A stretch of DNA of 64,000 bases from Albimonas sp963816545 (GCA_963816545.1 CAWFLE010000007.1:682001-746000), one strand, 5' to 3'; counted from the first letter of the stretch, positions 45,330 through 57,577 are shown. Numbers and translations: made by a program. The notes: generated by a model from the sequence alone, not told the origin.

Positions 45330-47231
45330 TCACCCGGGCTTCGCCTGCGGATAGCCGAGGCTCCCGACCGCCTCCCGCACCTCGTCGAGGATCGCCGGAT
45401 CGTCGATGGTCGCCGGCGCCTTGAAGTCCTCCCCGTCGGCGATCTTGCCCATGATACCGCGCAGGATCTTGCCCGAGCGCGTCTTGGGCAGCCGGTCCAC
45501 CACCACCGCCAGCTTGAACGCCGCCACCGGCCCGATCTCGTCGCGCACGAGCTTCACGCATTCCCGCGCGATCTCCTCATGCGCCCGGTTCACGCCCTTG
45601 GTCAGGCACACGAACCCCATCGGGAGCTGGCCCTTGAGTTCGTCCTTCACCCCGATCACCGCGCACTCCGCCACGTCCGGGTGGGAGGCCAGCACCTCCT
45701 CCATCGCGCCCGTGGAGAGCCGGTGCCCCGCCACGTTGATCACGTCGTCGGTGCGGGCCATGATCCAGATGTAGCCGTCCTCGTCCACCATCCCGGCGTC
45801 GCCGGTCTCGTAGTAGCCGGGGAAGTGATCGAGATACGCCTTCCGGAACCGGTCCTCCGCGTTCCACAGGTTCGGTAGGCTGCCGGGAGGCATCGGCAGC
45901 TTCACGGCGATGGCCCCCAGCTCCCCGCGCGGCAGCGGATGCCCCGCCTCGTCCAGGATGTCGATGTCGTAGCCCGGCATCGGCACGGTGGGGCTCCCGA
46001 CCTTCACCGGCAGCAGCTCCAGCCCCGCCGGGTTGCCCGCCATCGGCCAGCCGGTCTCGGTCTGCCACCAGTGGTCCAGCACCGGAACCTTCAGCAGGTC
46101 CGCCGCCCAGTTCACCGTGTCCGGGTCCGCCCGCTCGCCGGCCAGGAACAGGTACTTGAGGCAGCTCAGATCGTAGCGGCGCGCGTGTTCCCCCTTCGGG
46201 TCGTCGCGCTTGATCGCCCGGAAGGCGGTCGGCGCGGTGAAGAAGCTCTTGACCTTATGCTCCGAGATCACCCGCCAGAACGTTCCCGCATCGGGGGTGC
46301 CCACGGGCTTGCCCTCGAACACCACGCTGGTCACCCCCGCCAGCAGCGGCGCATAGCAGATGTAGCTGTGCCCCACGACCCAGCCCACGTCCGAGGCCGC
46401 CCAGAACACGTCCCCCGGGCCTGCGTCGTAGTGGTTCTTCATGGTCCAGGTCAGCGCCACCGCGTGCCCGCCATTGGTGCGGATCACACCCTTTGGCGAC
46501 CCCGTCGTCCCCGAGGTGTAGAGGATGTACAGAGGATCATCCCCCCGCATCGGCTCGCACCCGCAGGGCTCGGCATGGGCCTTGAAGGTGTGCCAGCCGA
46601 TGTCGCGCCCCTCGACCAGCTCCGCCTCCTCCTGCTCGCGCTGGTAGATCACGCAGAATTCGGGCTTGCGCTTCGCCTGCTCGATGGCCGCGTCCAGCAG
46701 GGGCTTGTAGTGCACGATCCGCCCGGGCTCGATCCCGCAGGACCCGGCGATGATCGCCTTCGGCCCGCAATCGTCGATCCGGACCGCCAGCTCATGCGCC
46801 GCGAAGCCGCCGAACACCACCGAATGCACCGCCCCGATCCGCGCGCAGGCGAGCATCGCCACGACCGCCTCGGGCACCATCGGCATGTAGATGATGACCC
46901 GGTCGCCCTTCCCGACCCCCCTGCCCTTCAGCGCGCCGCCCAGCGTCGCCACCCGCTTCTGGAGCTCCCGGTAGGTGATCTCCTGCTTGGTGCGCGTCAC
47001 CGGGCTGTCCCAGATGATGGCGATATCCTCGCCGCGGCCCGCCTCCACATGCCGGTCCACCGCGTTCCAGCAGGTGTTCATCACCCCGTCGGCATACCAG
47101 GCGTTCCGCGCGGGCCCCTCGTCGTGCCACGCCTTCGAGGGCTTCTCGATCCAGTCGATCAGCCCGGCCTGCTCCATCCAGAAGCCCTCGGGGTCCGCCT
47201 TCCAGCGCTCGTAGGTCTCGCGATAGCCCAT
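45330..47231 (-). CDS. prpE: Propionyl-CoA synthetase (acetyl-CoA synthetase family)
   Basis: A 633-residue AMP-forming ligase. MGYRETYERWKADPEGFW is the PrpE-type start. Motifs: ILYTSGTTGSPKGVIR (P-loop), WAASDVGWVVGHSYICYAPLL, DHWWQTETGWPM, YYETGDAGMVDEDGYIWIMARTDDVINVAGHRLSTGAMEE, and KTRSGKILRG with the catalytic Lys. The GWPM segment and overall similarity favour propionate over acetate. It activates propionate for the PccAB/mutase route encoded 8-18 kb away. The gene is uninterrupted. Substrate choice between acetate and propionate is not proven by sequence. Confidence 0.88.
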   Translation of the reverse strand: MGYRETYERWKADPEGFWMEQAGLIDWIEKPSKAWHDEGPARNAWYADGVMNTCWNAVDRHVEAGRGEDIAIIWDSPVTRTKQEITYRELQKRVATLGGALKGRGVGKGDRVIIYMPMVPEAVVAMLACARIGAVHSVVFGGFAAHELAVRIDDCGPKAIIAGSCGIEPGRIVHYKPLLDAAIEQAKRKPEFCVIYQREQEEAELVEGRDIGWHTFKAHAEPCGCEPMRGDDPLYILYTSGTTGSPKGVIRTNGGHAVALTWTMKNHYDAGPGDVFWAASDVGWVVGHSYICYAPLLAGVTSVVFEGKPVGTPDAGTFWRVISEHKVKSFFTAPTAFRAIKRDDPKGEHARRYDLSCLKYLFLAGERADPDTVNWAADLLKVPVLDHWWQTETGWPMAGNPAGLELLPVKVGSPTVPMPGYDIDILDEAGHPLPRGELGAIAVKLPMPPGSLPNLWNAEDRFRKAYLDHFPGYYETGDAGMVDEDGYIWIMARTDDVINVAGHRLSTGAMEEVLASHPDVAECAVIGVKDELKGQLPMGFVCLTKGVNRAHEEIARECVKLVRDEIGPVAAFKLAVVVDRLPKTRSGKILRGIMGKIADGEDFKAPATIDDPAILDEVREAVGSLGYPQAKPG

Positions 47232-47284
47232 GCTTCCCTCCCGTTTCGCTTCCCTTTACGCAGGGTCCGGCCCCGCGCCTTGAT

Positions 47285-47878
47285 CTACGTCACCCGCGCC
47301 TTCGCAAGCCACAGCGCCGCCAGCGCCATCAGCCCGCCCGACACCCGGTTCACCAGCCGCGCCCGCCCTGCGCCCAGCCGCCCAAGCCCCGCGCCCGCCC
47401 CGGCCCAGATCGTCGCCGCCAGCATCTCGAACCCGAGGTACACCGCCCCCAGCATCAGCATCTGGCGCGCGAAGTCAGGCCCCGGCTCCGCGAACTGCGG
47501 CAGGAACGCGGTGAACAGCACATAGGCCTTGGGGTTGGCCGCGCCCGTCAGGAACTCCCGCCGCATCAGCGCCGGCACGGGCCGCGCCTCCACCGCCGGC
47601 GCCGTCCACAGCCGCCACGCCAGCCACGCAAGATAGACGACCCCACCCCACTTGATGACCAGGAACGCCCCCTCCCAAGCCTCCAGCAGGGCGCCGAGCC
47701 CGAACGCCACCATGCAGATGATCCCCGCATAGGCCAGGATCCGCCCCGCCACCGCCCGCGCCGCCCGCGCCACGCCCGCGGAGGCCCCGTTGGCGAAGGC
47801 GAGCAGGTTGCTCGCCCCCGGCGTCATCGCCATCAGGAAGGCCGCCGGCGCGAAGGCCAGCAGCGCCCACCCGCTCAT
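47285..47878 (-). CDS. LysE/RhtB-family amino-acid exporter
   Basis: A 197-residue protein with about six helices. MTPGASNLLAFANGASAG near the start is the LysE P-G-x-x-x-L motif region; later KWGGVVYLAWLAWRLW and FLTGAANPKAYVLFTAFLPQF, where N-P-K-A is the second family signature. Likely exports amino acids or derivatives. Its ATG overlaps the maeB stop by 4 bp, so it is co-translated with the malic enzyme gene, an arrangement whose purpose is unclear. Confidence 0.88.
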   Translation of the reverse strand: MSGWALLAFAPAAFLMAMTPGASNLLAFANGASAGVARAARAVAGRILAYAGIICMVAFGLGALLEAWEGAFLVIKWGGVVYLAWLAWRLWTAPAVEARPVPALMRREFLTGAANPKAYVLFTAFLPQFAEPGPDFARQMLMLGAVYLGFEMLAATIWAGAGAGLGRLGAGRARLVNRVSGGLMALAALWLAKARVT

Positions 47879-50168
47879 CCGTAGCTCTGCACCGGCGTCG
47901 AGGCCAAGGCCGCGATGTTCAGGAGCCCCCGCGCCGTGATCGAGGGCGTCACGATATGCGCCTGGTTGCCCATCCCCATCAGGATCGGCCCGACCTCCAG
48001 CGCCCCCGCCATCTCCTTGAGCACGTTTCGCATGCCGCTAGCCGCATCCGCGTTCGGCAGGATCAGGATGTTGGCCCGCCCCTCCAGCCGCGAATTTGGG
48101 AAGATCCGCTCCCGGATCTCCGGGTCCAAGGCCGCGTCCGCATGCATCTCGCCCTCATAGGCGAAGCCCCGCGGCTCCCCGTCCAGGATCGCCATCGCCT
48201 CGCGCATCTTGCGGCCCGACGGCGTGTCCATGTTCCCGAACTGCGAGTGGCTCAGCAGCGCGATGTTCGGCTCCAGCCCGAAGCGGCGGGCGTGGCGCGC
48301 GGCGCCGACCGCGATCTCGGCCACCTCCCCGGCGGTCGGCTCGGGATGCACCTGCGTGTCCGCGATGAACACCAGATCCTTCTCCATCAGCATCAGCGAC
48401 AGCGCCCCGATGGGCCGCCGCCCGTCGGCCGCCAGCATCTGGCTCACGTAGTTGAGGTGCCACAGATACTGCCCGAAGGTCCCGCAGATCAGGCTGTCGG
48501 CGTCGCCCCGGTTCACCATCACCGCCCCGATGGCGGTGGTGTTGGTCCGCAGCACGGCGCGCGCGAGGTCCGGGGTCACGCCCTTGCGCTGCATGCTCTC
48601 GTGGTAGGTCTCCCAGTAGTCGCGATAGCGGGGATCGCTCTCGGGGTTCACCAGCTCGAAGTCCCGGTCCGCCCGGATAGGAAGCCCGTAGCGCTCCAGC
48701 CGCTGCTGGACGACCTCGGGCCGCCCGATCAGCACGGGCTTGTGGGTGGTCTCCTCCAGCATGGCGTGGGCGGCGCGCAGCACCCGCTCGTCCTCGCCCT
48801 CGGCGAACACGATCCTGCGCTCGCTGCTCCGCGCCGCCTCGAACACCGGCCGCATCACCAACGCCGAGCGGTAGACGCTGCTCTCCAGCGAATGGCGGTA
48901 GGCCTCCAGATCCTCCAGCGGCCGCGCGGCGACCCCTGAGTCCATCGCCGCCTTCGCCACCGCCGTCGCCACCGCCGGCAGAAGCCGCGGGTCGAACGGC
49001 TTGGGGATCAGGTATTCCGGCCCGAACACCAGCCGCTCCCCCCGATAGGCCGCCGCCGCCTCCGCGACTGCCCGCCTGGAGCGCCAGGTCCGCGATGGCC
49101 CGCACGCAGGCGACCTTCATCTCCTCGTTGATCTCGGTCGCGCCCACATCCAGCGCGCCCCGGAAGATGAACGGGAAGCACAGCACGTTGTTGACCTGGT
49201 TGGGATAATCCGAGCGCCCCGTGGCGATGATGGCATCGGGCTTCGCCTCGCGCGCCACCTCGGGCATCACCTCCGGGATCGGGTTGGCCAGGCCGAAGAT
49301 GATCGGCCGGTCGGCCATCTTCGCCACCATCCCGCCGTCCATCACCCCGGCCGCCGAGAGGCCCAGGAACAGGTCAGCCCCCTCGATCACATCGCCCAGG
49401 CCCGTCCCCCCGGCCGCATCCGCCTCCTCCCGCGAATAGGCGTCCTTCTGCGGCCCCATGTTGTCGGTCCGCCCCTTGTGGACCAGCCCCCGCCGGTCCA
49501 GCAGCCAGATGTTCTCCCGCTTCACGCCCAGCGTCTGCAGCAGGTTGAGGCACGCGATCCCCGCCGCGCCCGCCCCCCATGGACACCACCTTGATGTCCT
49601 CGAACTTCTTCTCCGCCACCCGCATGGCGTTATACGCGGCCGCCCCCACCACGATGGCCGTCCCGTGCTGGTCATCGTGGAACACGGGGATGTTCATGCG
49701 CTTCTTGCACAGCTCCTCGACCACGAAGCAGTCGGGCGCCGCGATATCCTCAAGGTTGATCGCCCCGAAGGTCGGCTCCAGCGCGCAGACGATATCCGCC
49801 AGCCGCTCCGGATCACGCTCGTTCACTTCGATGTCAAAGCAGTCGATGTTCGCGAACTTCTTGAACAGGACCGCCTTGCCCTCCATGACCGGCTTCGAGG
49901 CCGCCGCCCCGATGTCTCCCAGCCCCAGCACGGCCGTCCCGTTGGAGATCACCGCCACCAGATTTCCCCGCGCCGTGTAGCGCGCGGCGGTGGTTGGATC
50001 CTTCTCGATTTCCAGGCAAGCGTCTGCAACGCCTGGGGAATACGCCCGGCTCAGGTCCCTCTGGTTGGCCATGGGCTTGGTCGCCCGGATCTCCAGCTTC
50101 CCCGGCTTGGGAAACTCGTGGTAGTCGAGCGCCGCCTGCCGCGCCGCGTCCTGGCGATCGTCGCTCAT
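47875..50168 (-). CDS. maeB: NADP-dependent malic enzyme with C-terminal phosphotransacetylase domain (two frameshifts)
   Basis: A protein of about 764 residues. Malic-enzyme part: LDYHEFPKPGKLEIRATKPM, RDLSRAYSPGVADACLEI, GNLVAVISNGTAVLGLGDIGA, FHDDQHGTAIVVGAAAYNA, then, after a shift, GAGAAGIACLNLLQTLG (NADP site) and IIFGLANPIPEVMPE. The PTA-like part (from about residue 430) has RIVFAEGEDERVLRAAHAML and ending VTPSITARGLLNIAALAS; in MaeB it acts as an acetyl-CoA-sensing regulatory domain. Indels: one extra G/C in the run at 49573-49578, and one near 49068. It decarboxylates malate to pyruvate, supplying NADPH and draining C4 acids from propionate. Confidence 0.92.
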
Positions 50169-50354
50169 AGGCCGTCCCCTCCGTCCTCGTCCGCCCTCGG
50201 GGCTGCGTCTTGCGCGCCCTCGTCTTCAGGGCGACCCTTCCGTCCTCCGGGCCCCCGGGTCAAGCGGCAGCAGAGACGTTGAATCCCGGCGCCCCGGTCC
50301 CACGTTCTTCCACGCAACAGAATAGCGATCCACAGCAGCAGGAGACACCGAACG

Positions 50355-51536
<1,182 letters not shown>

Positions 51537-51555
51537 CGCACAGGGCCGCCGGGCG

Positions 51556-52482
51556 TCACCCCGCCCGGCGGCCGTCCTTCCAGGGAGAGAGCAGCGCGTT
51601 CATGGTCGCATGGATCGGCGCCTCCAGCCCCGCCTCGGCCGAGAGCCGCGCCACCGACCCCGACAGCCACTCCACCTCCAGCGGACGCCCGGCGTCGAGA
51701 TCCTTGGCCATGCTGGCCTTGCCGCCCTCCGGCATGCCCGCCAGCAGCTTCCACGCGGCCGCCTCGTCCGCCTCGTCGATCTCCACGCCCCGCGCCCGCG
51801 CCAGCCGCGCGATCTCGGCGACCGAGCCGCGCGCCAGCGCCGTCAGCGCCGGCTCCCGCTGGATGTCCCCCGCGGTGCAGCGCCCCGCGGCGGTGATCCC
51901 CGCCAGCGTCGCCAGCATCATGAACTTGCGCCACAGCGCCTTGCGGATGTCGTCCGGCGCCTCGGCATCGATGCCCGCCGCCTGCATCGCCTCGGCGATC
52001 GCACCGCCCGGTCGGACCGCGTCCCGTCCCGCTCCGCGAAGCGATACCACGGCGAAGGGGGACGACCACTCCACCCGCCCCGGCTCCGGCAGGAAGGCGG
52101 AGATCCCGCAGGTCCCCTCCAGCACCCGCCCCTCGCCCAGCACCGCCTCCAGCCGCCCCGAGGCCTCCACCCCGTTGAGGAACGGGATCGCCACCGTCTC
52201 CGGCCCCATCATCGGCCGGCACAGGGGCGCGACCGCCTCCAGATCCTGCGCCTTCACCGCGACGAGGATCACGTCCACCGGCCCGATCTCCGCCGGATCG
52301 GCCGAGGCCGCCCGCGGCCGCCCCACCCAAGCCTCATCCCCGCGCACAAGCTTCAGCCCGTCCCTGCGGATCGCCTCCAGATGCGCCCCCCGCGCGAGGC
52401 AGGCCACGTCCGCCCCCGCCTCGGCCAGCTTCACCGCGAGGTACCCGTTCACGGCCCCCGTCGCCACCGTCGCGAATTTCAT
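51556..52482 (-). CDS. PanE/ApbA-type ketopantoate reductase family protein with altered nucleotide motif
   Basis: A 308-residue protein. The C-terminal 6-phosphogluconate-like domain is well conserved (DIRKALWRKFMMLATLAGITAAGRCTAGDIQ, ASMAKDLDAGRPLEVEWLSGSVARL), as are VDVILVAVKAQDLEAVAPL and IPFLNGVEA. The N-terminus reads MKFATVATGAVNGYLAVKLAEAG, where the normal G-x-G-x-x-G is reduced to T-G-A-V-N-G. NADPH binding may be weaker, or the substrate changed. The neighbour at 52770-53689 is a paralogue with the normal motif. Function in pantothenate synthesis is not certain. Confidence 0.82.
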   Translation of the reverse strand: MKFATVATGAVNGYLAVKLAEAGADVACLARGAHLEAIRRDGLKLVRGDEAWVGRPRAASADPAEIGPVDVILVAVKAQDLEAVAPLCRPMMGPETVAIPFLNGVEASGRLEAVLGEGRVLEGTCGISAFLPEPGRVEWSSPFAVVSLRGAGRDAVRPGGAIAEAMQAAGIDAEAPDDIRKALWRKFMMLATLAGITAAGRCTAGDIQREPALTALARGSVAEIARLARARGVEIDEADEAAAWKLLAGMPEGGKASMAKDLDAGRPLEVEWLSGSVARLSAEAGLEAPIHATMNALLSPWKDGRRAG

Positions 52483-52587
52483 GCTGGTCCTCTCCTGCCC
52501 CGGCCGCCTGCCTGCGGGCCGGAGCCTAGGCCGCCGGCCGCCGCCGCGAAAGCCCTCCGCGCGCCCCGCCCCTGACGCGCCGCGCCG

Positions 52588-52766
52588 GGCGCCGCGCCTC
52601 TGGTTGCGCGCCCGCCCGCGGCGCATGGCGCCCGGCCCGCCTCTGGCGACGGCCGCCCCACCTCGCCCCGGCCCGCATGGGGCGACCGTCGCCAGAGGCG
52701 ACCCGCCCCGCAAGCCGCCGCGGGCGGCGCCGCCACCACAGGCGAGACGCCCGGCGCGGCGGCCTC
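52588..52766 (+). repeat. Nested palindromic intergenic repeat, copy D
   Basis: Begins GGCGCCGCGCC (52588), ends GGCGCGGCGGCC (52753-52764). Inner arms CCGCGGCGC / GCCGCCGCGG and a perfect 14-bp stem GCCTCTGGCGACGG / CCGTCGCCAGAGGC near the centre. It lies between the two same-direction PanE paralogues, directly after the first stop region. Confidence 0.78.
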
Positions 52767-52769
52767 AGT

Positions 52770-53689
52770 CCCGACCCGTTGCGGTAGGGCGCCAGCACCG
52801 CCACCATGGCCTCGGTCGTCGGCACGGCCACGCCAAGCTCCCGCCCCATCCGCGCCACCGCCCCCGTCAGATGATCGAGCTCCAGCGCCTTGCCCGCCGC
52901 CAGATCCGCCGCCATCGAGGACCGGATCCCCCCCGGCATCCGGTCGAGCCCCGTCAGCGCCTTCTCCGCATAGCCCTTCGTCCACCGGCGCGCCCGAGGC
53001 TCGCGCCACCGACAGCGCCTCCTCGATCAGCCGCCCCACCAGCACCCGCAGCTCCGGCGTGCGCTGGATCGTGCCGAAATCGCACCTCGCCGCGGCCGTG
53101 ACCGTGCCGCCCCCGTTCCACGAGATCATCTTGCGCCACAGCTCCGCCCGCGCGTCATCCGTCCCGGGCGCCGGCGCGCCGGCCGCGTTCAGCATCGCCC
53201 GCACGCCCGCCGCAGGCTCCGTGTCCTGCCGCCCGTCCCGATCCCCCACATAGAGCCCCGTCTCGGAATCGAGCCGCCCGATCACCCCCGGCGCCACGAT
53301 CTCGGCCGAGATCCGCGCCACCCCGATCAGCGCCCGCCCCTCGCCATAGGCCGCCTCCAGCATCGCGGTCGCCGTCACCCCGTTCAGGATCGGCAGCGCC
53401 ACGGCGCCCCGGCCATCAGCGGCCCCGCCTGCTCGATGGCCTCCGCCAGCTGGTGCCCCTTCACCCCGAAGATCACCAGCTCCGGCGCCTCCAGCTCCGC
53501 CGGGTCCGCGCTGGCCGGAACCTTCGCCACGATCCGCTCGCCGCTCCGTTCCTCCAGCGCCAGGCCGTGCGCCCGGATCGCCTCCAGATGCGCCCCCCGC
53601 GCCACCACCGAGACCGGGTTCCCCGCCGCCGCCAGCCTCACCGCCAGATAACCGCCGATCCCGCCCGCGCCCACGACCGCCACCTTCAT
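52770..53689 (-). CDS. PanE/ApbA-type ketopantoate reductase family protein (frameshifts)
   Basis: About 305 residues from the ATG at 53689: MKVAVVGAGGIGGYLAVRLAAAG is a full Rossmann G-x-G-G-I-G-G motif. After a lost base in the run at 53407-53410 the frame continues as ALPILNGVTATAMLEAAYGEG and LWRKMISWNGGGTVTAAARCDFGTIQ; after an extra base near 52975 as MPGGIRSSMAADLAAGKALELDHLTGAVARMG. The last residues (VLAPYRNG) are followed by another uncertain frame, so the exact stop, near 52770, is not fixed. The protein catalyses or resembles NADPH-dependent ketopantoate reduction. Confidence 0.75.
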
Positions 53690-53782
53690 GCCCGCATCCC
53701 TCCGCCTGCGCACCCGCATTGCCGGGCCGCGACCCTGCTGCTACGCAACAAGGCCCCGGCAGCCGAGGCTTCGCAACCCCGC

Positions 53783-55255
53783 ATGACGCAGACCGCGCCG
53801 TCCCCGCCCTTCTGGGCGCGCCCGCTTCCGGTCGCGCTGATCGTGCTGGCCTACTGCCTTCTCCACGGCCTGCTGCGCTGGTTCGCCTCAGACACCATCG
53901 GCATCGACGAGGCGAACGAGACCGTGCTCGTCCAGTCGCTCGAATGGGGCTACGTGGTCCGCCAGCCGCCGCTCTACGACTGGCTGCTGTGGATCATCCA
54001 CCGCTGGACCGGCCCCGGCATCGGCTCGACGCTGCTTCTGAAATACGCGGCGCTCTGCGGGACCTGCCTCTTCCTCCACCGGATCGCGCTGCGGCTGACG
54101 CCCGACCTGCGGATCGCGGCTCTCGCCGCCTTCTCTCCGGTCGCGCTCTACCAGATCGGCTGGAACTACCACGAGGGCGTGACCCACACCGCGCTCCTCT
54201 CCGCCGCCGTCGCCGGCTCCATCCTCGCCCTGATGCGCTTCGCCGAGGCGCCCGGCGCCGGGCGGGCCGCCGCCCTCGGCGCCGCCATCGGCCTCGGGCT
54301 CCTGAGCAAGCACGCCTACTACGCGACGCTCGCGCAGATGGCCGTCGCCACGCTGGCCGTCGCGCCCGTCCGCCGCCGCCTCGCCTCGCCTTGGCTCCTG
54401 CTCTCCGCCGCGCTCGCCGCGCTGATCTACGCGCCCTACGCCCAGTGGCTCGCCACCGTGCCCGGCGACCTCGCCTCCGTCACCGACGACACCCTGCGCT
54501 CGGCCGAGGCGCGCAACCTGCTCCTCGCCGCCCTCGACGCCTGCGCGAAGCCGCTCCTGTTCCTGTCGCCGCTGGCGCTGATCCTGGCCGCCTTCGGCCC
54601 CCGCTGGCGCGCCCCCGCGGCGGCCCCCGCGGACTGGCTCCGCGTCTTCCGCGCCGCGGCCCTCGCCGCCGTGGCGGGCCTCGTGATCGCGGTGCTGGTC
54701 TTCGGCGTGACCATGGTGAAGGAGCGGCACCTGCACGCCCTCCTGATCGCCCTGCCCGCCTGGATGTGGGCCGAACTCGCCCGCCACGGCCCCTCGACGC
54801 GCGGGCTGAACCGGTCGCTCAGCGCCTTCGCGGCGCTCGCCGTCCTGGTCCTCGCCCTCCGCGCCCTCGCCTTCGCCGCGCCGGACGAGACCTTCTGCGG
54901 CTCCCGCTGCCGGCAGGCCAAGCCCTACGACGTGCTGGCCCCGGCGCTGACCGATCTCGGCGCCGCCCGGGCGACCCTGGTGGCGGGCGACCGCTTCACC
55001 GCCGGCAACCTCCGCGCCCTGCTGCCCGAGGCCCGAATCGCCGGAGACTTCGACACCTATACGCCCCCCGCGGACGCGCAGGCGCGGGCCGCCTGCTGGC
55101 TGGTCCGGGACCTCGACGTCCCCCCCGACGCGCCGGAGCCGGGCGAGACCGTGGTGGACCAGTCCTGGCCCCACCTGTGGAAGGACAAGGGCTGGAAATA
55201 CTCCCGCTTCGCCCTCTCGCCGCTTTCGCTCGACGATCCGCGCTGCAAGCTGTGA
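53783..55255 (+). CDS. Glycosyltransferase family 39 / ArnT-like membrane protein
   Basis: A 490-residue membrane protein with about ten helices. The first periplasmic loop, SDTIGIDEANETVLVQSLEWGYVVRQPPLYDWLLW, carries the acidic D-E pair and the P-x-x-Y/DWL pattern of GT39/PMT and ArnT-type transferases that use polyprenyl-phosphate sugars. A soluble C-terminal tail (about 390-490) contains CGSRC and GDFDTYTPP. The likely role is transfer of a sugar to lipid A, protein or another periplasmic acceptor; acceptor and donor are unknown. The ATG at 53783 precedes the first helix directly. Divergent from the PanE-type gene. Confidence 0.78.
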   Translation: MTQTAPSPPFWARPLPVALIVLAYCLLHGLLRWFASDTIGIDEANETVLVQSLEWGYVVRQPPLYDWLLWIIHRWTGPGIGSTLLLKYAALCGTCLFLHRIALRLTPDLRIAALAAFSPVALYQIGWNYHEGVTHTALLSAAVAGSILALMRFAEAPGAGRAAALGAAIGLGLLSKHAYYATLAQMAVATLAVAPVRRRLASPWLLLSAALAALIYAPYAQWLATVPGDLASVTDDTLRSAEARNLLLAALDACAKPLLFLSPLALILAAFGPRWRAPAAAPADWLRVFRAAALAAVAGLVIAVLVFGVTMVKERHLHALLIALPAWMWAELARHGPSTRGLNRSLSAFAALAVLVLALRALAFAAPDETFCGSRCRQAKPYDVLAPALTDLGAARATLVAGDRFTAGNLRALLPEARIAGDFDTYTPPADAQARAACWLVRDLDVPPDAPEPGETVVDQSWPHLWKDKGWKYSRFALSPLSLDDPRCKL

Positions 55256-55302
55256 CCTGAGCGGCAGGCGCGTCTCGCCGCGGAACGCGCCCCGGCCCGG
55301 CC

Positions 55303-57455
55303 CTACTCCGCCGCCTCCGGCCGCCGCTGCTGACGGATGAGGTTCAGGATGTTCTTCGCCGCCGTGGGGATGTTGGTCCCTGGCCCGAAGATCGCCTTCA
55401 CCCCGGCCTTCTGGAGGAACTCGTAGTCCTGCTGCGGAATGACCCCGCCGCAGATCACCATGATGTCCCCGGCCCCCTTCTCCCGCAGCGCCTCGATCAG
55501 CTTCGGCGCCAGCGTCCGGTGGCCCGCCGCCTGGCTGGAAACCCCCACCACATGCACGTCGTTGTCGATGGCGTCCTGCGCGGCCTCCTCCGGCGTCTGG
55601 AACAGCGGCCCCACGTCTACGTCGAAGCCGATATCCGCGAAGGCGGTGGCGATCACCTTCGCGCCCCGGTCATGCCCGTCCTGCCCCATCTTGACCACCA
55701 GCATCCGCGGCCGGCGGCCCTCCTCCTCGGCGAAGGCCTCCACGTCCTTCTGGATGGCGGCGAACTCCGCATCGCCCTCGTAGGCCGCGCCGTAGACGCC
55801 CGACAGCGTCTTCACCTCGGCCCGATGCCGCCCGAAAACCTTCTCCATGGCGTCCGAGATCTCCCCGACCGTGGCGCGCGCCCGCGCCGCCTCCACCGCG
55901 GCCGCGAGGATGTTGCCCTCGCCGCCCCCGGCCACCTTGGTCAGCGCCTCCAGCGCCGCGTCGCACTTCGCCTGGTCCCGCTCCGCCCGCAGCCGCTCCA
56001 GCCGCGCCACCTGGCTCTTCAGCACCGCCTCGTTGTCGATATCGAGGATGTCGATCGGGTCCTCCTTATCCAGCCGGTACTTGTTGACCCCGACGATCAC
56101 CTCGCGCCCGCGGTCGATATCGGCCTGCCGCATGGCCGCCGATTCCTCGATCCTGAGCTTCGGCATCCCCGAGGCCACCGCCTTGGTCATCCCCCCCAGC
56201 GCCTCGACCTCCTCGATCAGCTGCCACGCCTTGTCCGCCAGCTCCGCCGTCAGGCTCTCGACGTAGTAGGAGCCCGCCAGCGGATCGACCACCGCCGTCA
56301 CCCCCGTCTCGTGCTGGAGAATGAGCTGCGTGTTCCGCGCGATCCGGGCGGAGGTGTCGGTCGGGCAGCGCGATGGCCTCGTCGAAGGCGTTGGTGTGCA
56401 GGCTCTGCGTGCCCCCCAGCACCGCCGACATCGCCTCATAGGCCGTCCGCACCACGTTGTTGTACGGGTCCTGCTCGGCCAAGCTCACGCCCGAGGTCTG
56501 GCAATGCGTGCGCAGCATCTTCGACCCCGGCTTCTGCGCGCCGAAATCGTCCATGACCCGCGCCCACAGCAGCCGCGCCGCCCGCAGCTTCGCCGCCTCC
56601 ATGAAGAAATTCATCCCGATGGCGAAGAAGAAGCTCAACCGCCCCGCGAACTGGTCGACCGTCATGCCCTTGGACAGCGCCGCCCGCACGTACTCCATGC
56701 CGTCCGCGATGGTGAAGGCCAGCTCCTGCACCAGGTTCGCCCCCGCCTCCTGCATGTGATAGCCGGAGATCGAGATCGAGTTGAACCGCGGCATCTCCTG
56801 CGCCGTGTATTCGATGATGTCCGCGATGATCTTCATCGAGGGCTCGGGCGGATAGATGTAGGTGTTGCGGACCATGAACTCCTTGAGGATGTCGTTCTGG
56901 ATGGTCCCGGACAGCAGCTTGCGGTCCACCCCCTGCTCCTCGCCCGTCACGATGAAGCTCGCCAGGATCGGGATCACCGCCCCGTTCATGGTCATCGACA
57001 CCGACACGTCCTGAAGCGGGATCCCGTCGAACAGGATCTTCATGTCCTCGACCGAGTCGATGGCGACCCCGGCCTTGCCCACGTCCCCCAGCACGCGGGG
57101 ATGATCGCGAGTCATACCCCCGGTGCGTCGCCAGATCGAAGGCGACCGACACCCCCTGCTGCCCCGCCGCCAGCGCGCGCCGATAAAACGCATTGGACTC
57201 CTCGGCGGTGGAGAACCCCGCATACTGCCGGATCGTCCAGGGCCTCCCGGCATACATGGTCGCCCGCGGGCCCCGCACGAACGGGAACTCCCCGGGCACC
57301 GAGCCCAGATGCTTCAGCCCCTCCACGTCCGCCTCGGTATAGAGCGCCTTGACGTCGATCCCTTCCACCGTCTTCCAGACCAGATCGTCCGGCGCCCGTC
57401 CCTTGAGCTCCTTCTCGGCGAGCTTCCGCCAGGTCTCCAGATCGGACTTGCTCAT
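55303..57455 (-). CDS. scpA: Methylmalonyl-CoA mutase (two frameshifts)
   Basis: A single-chain, adenosylcobalamin-dependent mutase of about 717 residues that converts methylmalonyl-CoA to succinyl-CoA. Features: DLVWKTVEGIDVKALYTEADVEGL, FVRGPRATMYAGRPWTIRQYAGFSTAEESN, VSMTMNGAVIPILASFIVTGEEQG, ISISGYHMQEAGAN, RTHCQTSGVSLAEQDPYNNVVRT, SLHTNAFDEA, and the B12 domain KMGQDGHDRGAKVIA, with D-x-H-x-x-G. Two extra single bases (57106-57110, 56361-56364) break the frame. It completes propionate assimilation with pccA and pccB. The start has GGAGG. Confidence 0.94.
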
Positions 57456-57577
57456 GTCAGCCTCCCTGGCCCGACGCGGCGGCCGGGCTCCTCCCGATGA
57501 CGTGCGGACGCAGGCTGTGGCCCTGCGCCCCCGAAATGCCTAGATGTTGATGCGACGACCCTGCCCGAAGGATCCCG

